DNA of 20,257 bases, taken from assembly GCA_024699005.1 (NCBI GenBank), contig JAILQN010000088.1, forward strand, positions 1 through 20,257. Reading direction: 5' to 3'. Numbering within the stretch: the first letter of the stretch is position 1; the number at the start of each line of letters is the position of its first letter. Under the pieces are notes generated by a model. The model ran no database searches. It was not told the DNA's origin and saw only the letters and a list, made by a program, of their open reading frames with translations. Made by a program: the position numbers and the translations under genes. Source of the stretch: Clostridia bacterium (GTDB taxonomy: Bacteria; Bacillota_A; Clostridia; Oscillospirales; Acutalibacteraceae). This document shows positions 15,652 through 20,257 of the stretch, piece after piece.

Positions 15652-15957
15652 TTAATAATGAGGAAAATGCATTTTTTCTGTCTTGGTTAATTTTACACCG
15701 ACATTTACACCGACATTTACACCGACATGCCGAAGATAATCATGGGATTTCTGCATAAGTATGTCATTCATGACAAGGCTCTGAGTGGTTTGTCCTGAGA
15801 TCGCAATTTTTGGGATCTTCACGGTTTTACGTGTAATGTGTCCATCGAAATGCGATGATTGCTGATAAGATTGTCTGATAAAACATATCGGCCGCATTGG
15901 TACCGCGCGTGCCCACACGCGCGTCGAGCTTGCCAAATTAAAGAGCAATATCAGCAA
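15652..15957 (-). pseudogene. Remnant resembling the C-terminus of an ATP-binding/winged-helix (AlbA_2 type) protein
   Basis: The leftward frame ends with LRHVGVNVGVNVGVKLTKTE followed by KMHFPHY and a stop. The NVGVNVGV...KLTKTE string is common near the C-terminus of AlbA_2/RecG-like ATP-binding or Fic-type proteins, just before a winged helix that is missing here. Sequence further upstream in the frame runs through the 26-bp inverted repeat at 15899 and does not look like protein. I read it as a scrap of a gene, not a working one. Confidence 0.4.
15692..15727. repeat. Three perfect copies of a 12-bp repeat
   Basis: TTTACACCGACA is repeated exactly three times (15692-15703, 15704-15715, 15716-15727). 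In the minus-strand frame it encodes the NVGV repeat of the gene remnant. Confidence 0.95.
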
Positions 15958-16020
15958 AGCAAAAAAACGGAACGGCGTTCAGTCAGCGGGCACAACGCGC
16001 GTGTGGGCACGCGCGGTACC
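15899..16020. repeat. Perfect 26-bp inverted repeat with 70-bp centre
   Basis: The left arm (15899-15924) starts GGTACCGCGCGTGCCCACAC and ends GCGCGT; the right arm (15995-16020) is its exact reverse complement. The 70-bp centre holds no gene. It looks like a small non-autonomous or REP-like dispersed element and lies in a run of similar GC-rich repeats. Confidence 0.85.
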
Positions 16021-16025
16021 GGTAT

Positions 16026-16090
16026 ACGGTTTCTTTTACACGGAAACCGTGAAGAGCGAATTTTTGGGCTCTCGGAAAGTTGAGGAATGA
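16026..16090. repeat. Hairpin and diverged relative of the repeat at 243-271
   Basis: ACGGTTTC (16026-16033) pairs with GAAACCGT (16043-16050). The 15 bases CCGTGAAGAGCGAAT (16047-16061) are the exact reverse complement of 243-257, and CGGAAAGTTGAGGAAT after 16072 resembles CGGAAAGTTGGGGGATT at 255-271. The two loci therefore share a dispersed repeat family. Confidence 0.55.
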
Positions 16091-16147
16091 ACAATTATTT
16101 CAACAAACTTCGGTCGGTACCGTGTTTTTTAAGATATATGCCATTTT

Positions 16148-16384
16148 GTAGGGGCGGGCCTGTGTGCCCGCCCGCCATTCGCGCGGTACTTGTAAGCGGT
16201 TTTCATGAATGCCGGACCGCGCGATCATATTGAGAAACTCCGTACAACCCTGTTGATAGCCCGGAATCGACCATTATTCAGACACACATCACGACGACTG
16301 ATAATCTTCGCGCGATGCGGGCGATCACGAATCAACACATTGCCGCCGCGCGTATGGCGGGCGGATACACAGGTCCGCCCCTAC
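16148..16384. repeat. 237-bp MITE-like element with 39-bp imperfect terminal inverted repeats
   Basis: The left arm, starting GTAGGGGCGGGCCTGTGTG (16148-16186), and the reverse complement of 16346-16384 agree at 35 of 39 positions. The 159-bp centre has no convincing gene; a 79-codon frame across it is mostly inverted-repeat sequence. GTAGGGGCGG-type ends are common dispersed repeats in gut Clostridia. It, together with the repeats before it, accounts for the gene-free stretch 15445-16490. Confidence 0.7.
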
Positions 16385-16493
16385 GGTATTCCGTCTCTCT
16401 GTCAGCAGTCATTGCTTCAGCTACGGACATATATGAATTGTTAATCCTTGTTCTGTTTTACAGTAATACGCCACCTCTCTGTGAGGAACCATA

Positions 16494-16520
16494 AAAACCG
16501 CCGTCTGATCAACAAGCGGC
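16494..16520 (-). terminator. Weak terminator after the XRE gene
   Basis: On the minus strand GCCG (16520-16517) can pair with CGGC (16503-16500), followed by GGTTTTTAT. The stem is short, with a loop of 13 bases, so the call is tentative; position and T-run fit the end of the gene stopping at 16524. Confidence 0.4.
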
Positions 16521-16523
16521 AGT

Positions 16524-16733
16524 TTATTCTTCTATTCCGAGTATCCTGTCTGCGGAGACTTTGTAAAGCTCGCACAGCTTTATAAGGTGACGTATGGGCA
16601 GTTCGTTCGCTCCGCGTTCGTATCGGGCATACATGGTCTGCGACGTGCCGGGATATTCCGCGACCTCTCTTTGGGTAAGATCGCTGTCTTCCCGCAGATC
16701 CCGTATGATCCCGACGTATTTCATGTTTTCCAT
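16524..16733 (-). CDS. XRE-family helix-turn-helix regulator
   Basis: The 69-residue protein is almost all DNA-binding domain: IIRDLREDSDLTQREVAEY, then PGTSQTMYARYERGANELPI, then HLIKLCELYKVSADRILGIEE, a typical Cro/C1-type fold. The ATG at 16733 (MENMKYVG) is preferred to that at 16769 because GGTGAT lies just upstream and the family begins there. It has no effector or dimer domain beyond the helix-turn-helix. It is divergent from the secreted CHAP-domain gene across a 124-bp gap that holds two palindromic operator-like sites overlapping both promoters, so it probably represses itself and that gene. Confidence 0.9.
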   Translation of the reverse strand: MENMKYVGIIRDLREDSDLTQREVAEYPGTSQTMYARYERGANELPIRHLIKLCELYKVSADRILGIEE

Positions 16734-16748
16734 AACATCACCGGGGTC

Positions 16749-16803
16749 ATTATAACAAGTAAAATTCATTACTATTGACTTTAGTAAATATCTTTACTAT
16801 ACT
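16749..16803. promoter_or_regulatory. Divergent promoters with two palindromic operator-like sites
   Basis: Rightward: TTGACT (16775-16780), 17 bases, TATACT (16798-16803). Leftward: an extended -10, TGTTATAAT (16757-16749). Operator-like site 1 is AAGTAAAATTCATTACTA (16757-16774), touching the leftward -10. Site 2 is TAGTAAATATCTTTACTA (16782-16799), a perfect TAGTAAA/TTTACTA palindrome filling the rightward spacer. The sites match at 14 of 18 positions and start 25 bp apart. The XRE protein encoded beside them is the obvious binder, by analogy with other small XRE regulators. Confidence 0.7.
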
Positions 16804-16857
16804 TTCAATGGGATATACAATCAACAATATCATTTTGTTCAATTCGAGGTTATAAAA

Positions 16858-19800
16858 ATGAAAAAGACAATCAGTTTTATTCTTGCTTTGTCATTGATTA
16901 TCACCATTTTCGCCTGCCTTAATATAACGGCATTTGCTTTTTCGCCGAGATTATCCGCGCCTGAAAAATCCGGCTGGTACGCGGGGTATACAAGGAATAA
17001 TTGTGTCGCTTACGCAAGATGCCGCGCCAATGAGATCTTGGGATATACTGTCAGTTGGAGCTCCGGAGACGGCGGCGTTGGTTTCTGGAACACACCAGGC
17101 TTTTCACATGGAAGCACGCCGAAAGTCGGGGCAATTGCATGTTGGGATAATCATGTCGCCATTGTTGAAAGCGTAAGTGGTTCAAATATTGTTTTGTCAG
17201 AGGGACACTATTCCTTTCAACCGACAGGAGTAGGGAAATATGAAAATTTTAAAAATATTGTAATAAACGGCGGCGGAGGTTCTGCCGGTACGTGGTTTGA
17301 TAATTATTACGGAACGATTCTGTCAAACGGAAGCCCAAGCGAATGTGATGACAGTTACACTTGGTATGGTTATGTGTATCTGATAGATGATGCAGAACCG
17401 CCGACAAAGGAAGTGTATATTTTTGACGTCAATGTTGACGTTGACGGAGAAAGATTCTTTTGGGGGCACGGATCAACGACGTTTGACGTGTTTATCAACG
17501 GGACGCTTGCCGCAGATGATGTAACTGAGTTTTGTAGAGAGTTTGAGGAAGGTACGACGTATACCGTTGCAGATATTAAAGTCGGTGAAGGATATCACTT
17601 TTTCGGTGAGGAAAGCTATTATTCCGGAACAGTAACTGCTTATACTGAAATTGATCTGCCCGTAACCACAAAAGAAGTGTACGTTTTTGACGTCAATGTT
17701 GACGTCGATGGCGAAAGATTTTATTGGGGGCACGGATCAACGACGTTTGACGTGTATATCAACGGGACGCTTGCCGCAGATGACGTTACTGAATTTTGTA
17801 AAGTGTTTGAGGAAGGTACGACGTATACCGTTGCAGATATTAAAGTCTGTGAAGGATATCACTTTTTCGGGGAGGAAAGCTATTCCGGAACAGTAACTGC
17901 TTATACTGAAATTGATCTGCCCGTAAGCAAGGCTAAACCGATAATCAGGACACAGCCCGTGAACGTGAGTGCAGCGGCAGGGGCGACGGCAAAATTCAGC
18001 GTTACCGCGTCCGGCGCGACTTCTTATCAGTGGCAGGTGTCGTCCGACAACGGCGTGACTTGGAAAAACTCAGGCGCGTCAAGTGCGAAGACGGCGAACC
18101 TGACTGTCGATGTGACGGCGTCGACTGTCAATGAGCTTTACAGATGCGCGGTTTCCAACGCGAACGGAACGGTATATTCCGATACTGTTAAAATCGAACT
18201 TAGCGAAACAGTCCAGTTTATTGACGCCTCCCGTATAACGCTTTCGTGGACGAGCAAAGCATATAACGGCGAAGTCCAGAAGCCGGCCGTTACGGTCAGG
18301 AATGCCGATAATCTGAGACTGACCGAGGGGAAATCTTATACGCTCGGCTGGTCGGGCGACAGCAAGCTGCCCGGGTCCTATACAGTGACCGTGACCGGAA
18401 TGGGCGAAAAATATATCGGTTCCGTTTCAAAGACCTATATCATCGGCAAACAGCCGCTTGACGCCTCCCGTATAACGCTTTCATGGACGAGCAAAGCGTA
18501 CAACGGCGAGGTCCAGAAACCGACCGTCACTGTAAAGAACGCCGCCGGGCTGAGGCTGACTGAGGGGACATCCTACACGCTCGAATGGAGCGGGGACAGC
18601 AAGCTGCCCGGGTCCTACGCGGTGACAGTGAAAGGAATGGGCGAAAAGTATTCCGGCTCGGTCTCAAAGACCTATACCATCGGCAAACAGCCGCTTGACG
18701 CTTCCCGCGTGACGCTCTCGTGGTCGAGCAAGGCCTACAGCAGCAGCGTTCAGAAACCTGCAGTCACGGTAAAGAACGCGGCGGGCAACACGCTGACGGA
18801 GGGAACGTCCTACACTGTCAGCTATTCCGCCGAAAGCAAAGCTCCTGGCACGTATACAGTGACCGTGACCGGCAAAGGCAGCTTCAGCGGCTCTGTGACC
18901 AAAGAATATACTATCACAAAGCAGACGCTGGCGGCTTCGCGCGTGACACTCTCATGGACAAGCAAAGCCTACAACACCGGAGTTCAGAAACCTGCAGTCA
19001 CGGTTAAAAACGCTGCGGGCGCCACGCTGACGGAGGGAACGTCCTACACGGTGAGTTATTCCGCCGAAAGCAAAGCTCCGGGCGCCTATACGGTGACCGT
19101 GACCGGTAAGGGAAGATTCAGCGGCTCTGTGACCAAAGAATACACGATCACAAAGCAGGCGCTGGCGGCTTCGCGCGTGACGCTCTCGTGGACAAGCAAA
19201 GTCTATAACAGCAGCGTTCAGAAACCGACGGTCACGGTAAAGAACGCTGCGGGCGCCACGCTGACGGAAGGGACGTCCTACACCGTGAGTTATTCCGCCG
19301 AAAGCAAAGCTCCGGGCACATACACGGTTACAGTGACAGGTAAGGGCAGCTTCAGCGGCTCGGTGACCAAGGAATACAAGATCACAAAACAGGCGCTGGC
19401 GGTTTCGCGCGTGACGCTCTCGTGGAAAAGCAACGCCTACAACAGCGGTATTCAGAAACCGACGGTCACGGTTAAAAACGCGGCGGGCGCCACGCTGACG
19501 GAGGGAACGTCCTACACCGTGAGTTATTCCGCCGAAAGCAAAGCTCCGGGCACCTATACGGTTACAGTGACAGGTAAGGGCAGCTTCAGCGGCTCTGTTA
19601 CAAAGGAATACAAGATCACAAAGCAGACGCTGGCGGCTTCCCGCGTGACGCTCTCGTGGACAAGCAAGGCCTGCAGCGGCAGCGTCCAGAAACCGACGGT
19701 CACGGTAAAGAACGCGGCGGGCACCAAGCTGACGGAGGGAACGTCCTACATTGTCAGCTATTCCGCCGAAAGCAAAGATCCGGGTACGTATACGGTGACA

Positions 19801-19863
19801 GTGACCGGTAAGGGAAATTATTTTACCGGTATTGTTGAGAAAACTTACACCATAACAAAATAG
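16858..19863 (+). CDS. Large secreted CHAP-domain protein with Ig-like and seven tandem beta-type repeats
   Basis: The 1001-residue protein has a signal peptide (1-27, ending TAFA). A CHAP amidase/peptidase domain follows (about 33-180) with catalytic-type C49 (NNCVAYA), H99 (WDNHVAIVE) and E115 (SEGHYS); it should cut peptidoglycan peptides or cross-bridges. Next come two nearly identical 88-residue repeats starting KEVYIFDVNVDVDG (184) and KEVYVFDVNVDVDG (272), an Ig-like domain (about 359-450, IIRTQPVNVSAAAGA), then seven repeats of 78-79 residues from about 456 (starts at bases 18223, 18460, 18697, 18931, 19165, 19399, 19633), each ASRVTLSW-x-SKAYN...VQKP-x-VTVKNAAG...YTVSYSAESKAPGTYTVTVTGKG. 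No sorting signal is seen. GAGGT precedes the ATG by 7 bases. The repeat DNA is markedly GC-richer than the N-terminal part. Confidence 0.88.
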   Translation: MKKTISFILALSLIITIFACLNITAFAFSPRLSAPEKSGWYAGYTRNNCVAYARCRANEILGYTVSWSSGDGGVGFWNTPGFSHGSTPKVGAIACWDNHVAIVESVSGSNIVLSEGHYSFQPTGVGKYENFKNIVINGGGGSAGTWFDNYYGTILSNGSPSECDDSYTWYGYVYLIDDAEPPTKEVYIFDVNVDVDGERFFWGHGSTTFDVFINGTLAADDVTEFCREFEEGTTYTVADIKVGEGYHFFGEESYYSGTVTAYTEIDLPVTTKEVYVFDVNVDVDGERFYWGHGSTTFDVYINGTLAADDVTEFCKVFEEGTTYTVADIKVCEGYHFFGEESYSGTVTAYTEIDLPVSKAKPIIRTQPVNVSAAAGATAKFSVTASGATSYQWQVSSDNGVTWKNSGASSAKTANLTVDVTASTVNELYRCAVSNANGTVYSDTVKIELSETVQFIDASRITLSWTSKAYNGEVQKPAVTVRNADNLRLTEGKSYTLGWSGDSKLPGSYTVTVTGMGEKYIGSVSKTYIIGKQPLDASRITLSWTSKAYNGEVQKPTVTVKNAAGLRLTEGTSYTLEWSGDSKLPGSYAVTVKGMGEKYSGSVSKTYTIGKQPLDASRVTLSWSSKAYSSSVQKPAVTVKNAAGNTLTEGTSYTVSYSAESKAPGTYTVTVTGKGSFSGSVTKEYTITKQTLAASRVTLSWTSKAYNTGVQKPAVTVKNAAGATLTEGTSYTVSYSAESKAPGAYTVTVTGKGRFSGSVTKEYTITKQALAASRVTLSWTSKVYNSSVQKPTVTVKNAAGATLTEGTSYTVSYSAESKAPGTYTVTVTGKGSFSGSVTKEYKITKQALAVSRVTLSWKSNAYNSGIQKPTVTVKNAAGATLTEGTSYTVSYSAESKAPGTYTVTVTGKGSFSGSVTKEYKITKQTLAASRVTLSWTSKACSGSVQKPTVTVKNAAGTKLTEGTSYIVSYSAESKDPGTYTVTVTGKGNYFTGIVEKTYTITK

Positions 19864-19870
19864 TCAGACA

Positions 19871-19918
19871 AAACAACGGGTTGCCTGCGAAAATCAAAGC
19901 GCAGGCAACCCGTTGTTT
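19871..19918 (+). terminator. Strong 19-bp stem terminator between convergent genes
   Basis: AAACAACGGGTTGCCTGCG (19871-19889) is perfectly complementary to 19900-19918, with a 10-base loop. It starts 8 bases after the CHAP gene's stop codon. The stem ends in A residues on one side and T residues on the other, so it can serve both the CHAP gene and the minus-strand gene ending at 19950. Confidence 0.85.
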
Positions 19919-19949
19919 ATGTAACGGACGGTTGAGTGATATCAATAAA

Positions 19950-20257
19950 TCATGTGTTTTCGATAAGATCCTCCATCCCGCATCCCAGCGCCTTCGCGAG
20001 CCGGAACAGCGTTTCCGCGCTCGCTTTATTTATATCTTTGCGGCGCTGTTCGTACATCTGGATCGAACGGAGGCTCACTCCGGAAAGCCGCGCCGGCTCC
20101 GAACGGGAAGATTTATATGATTACAGTTCCGTCATCAGCAAAAAATCCTCCAGACGTATATGCTGTACGTTGCTTGTTGAAAAATCAATATCGTCGTTTG
20201 TGATCAGTATTTTTCTGTCAAGCTGACTTATCCCGCGGAACGCGCCGAATTCGCGCT
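19950..20257 (-). pseudogene. HTH (XRE-type) protein gene interrupted by an in-frame TAA, 5' end outside the window
   Basis: One continuous minus-strand frame runs from the edge to the stop at 19950-19952, broken only by TAA at 20121-20123. Before the stop it reads REFGAFRGISQLDRKILITN, then DDIDFSTSNVQHIRLEDFLL, then MTEL. After it comes SYKSSRSEPARLSGVSLRSI, then QMYEQRRKDINKASAETLFR, then LAKALGCGMEDLIENT, a clear XRE DNA-binding domain that lacks its first helix and a start codon. In intact relatives as I recall them, an HIRLEDFL-like segment leads into this HTH in one protein. The simplest reading is one gene with a nonsense change and small deletion; a sequencing error or two separate genes remain possible. 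Confidence 0.65.

Noticed and set aside
16205..16444. Fragment of a REP-associated transposase inside the MITE-like element
   Set aside because: Neither strand shows the HUH or tyrosine motifs, and the frame is mostly made of inverted-repeat sequence.

Overview
The window looks like part of a chromosome from an anaerobic, gut-type Clostridia (Oscillospiraceae/Ruminococcaceae-like) bacterium. The reasons are: a secreted protein with dockerin-type calcium loops and cell-wall-binding repeats, a fused B12-binding/DUF2344 radical SAM protein, a DUF951 protein, an archaeal-type aspartyl-tRNA synthetase, housekeeping promoters of TTGACA-N17-TATAAT form, strong GGAGG ribosome sites, and GC-rich coding DNA separated by AT-rich promoters. 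The species assignment is inference. No rRNA, tRNA or CRISPR was seen.

Layout. The left edge (1-about 180) is the 5' end of an IS30-family insertion sequence reading leftwards. It is followed by a repeat-rich stretch and a terminator. From 5863 down to 478 (minus strand) lie four genes for exported or membrane proteins: a dockerin/wall-binding/transglutaminase-like protein, a Thr/Ala-rich lipoprotein, an MBOAT O-acyltransferase and its DHHW (AlgJ/AlgX-like) partner. They point to work at the cell surface, probably O-acetylation of a surface polysaccharide. From 8910 to 6091 is the radical SAM/DUF2344 fusion gene. A consensus promoter and terminator in the gap to its right define a probable small RNA on the plus strand (about 8985-9110). 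A U32 peptidase-family protein (RNA-hydroxylase type) and a metallophosphoesterase form a tight minus-strand pair (12271-9118). A 53-residue protein with its own promoter, ribosome site and terminator, a DUF951 protein, a four-helix-bundle protein and a nitroreductase follow. The nitroreductase is divergent from aspS. A 1-kb gene-poor island of hairpins and inverted repeats (15400-16500) separates aspS from an XRE regulator, which is divergent from a 1001-residue secreted CHAP-domain protein. The right edge carries a damaged HTH gene.

The most unusual theme is short arrays of exactly 7-bp tandem repeats. Seven arrays with six different unit sequences occur at 5934-6080, 6457-6477, 6535-6562, 6896-6927, 6997-7028, 12783-12824 and 13214-13248. 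Two pairs are inverted relative to each other and bracket a segment: one pair brackets a gene for a four-helix-bundle (23S rRNA intervening-sequence-like) protein, and the other brackets 69 bp of DNA inside the open reading frame of the radical SAM gene. This suggests a family of heptad-ended insertions, with gene-bearing and gene-less forms, that can sit at gene ends or in frame inside genes. That interpretation is inference; the repeats themselves are read directly.
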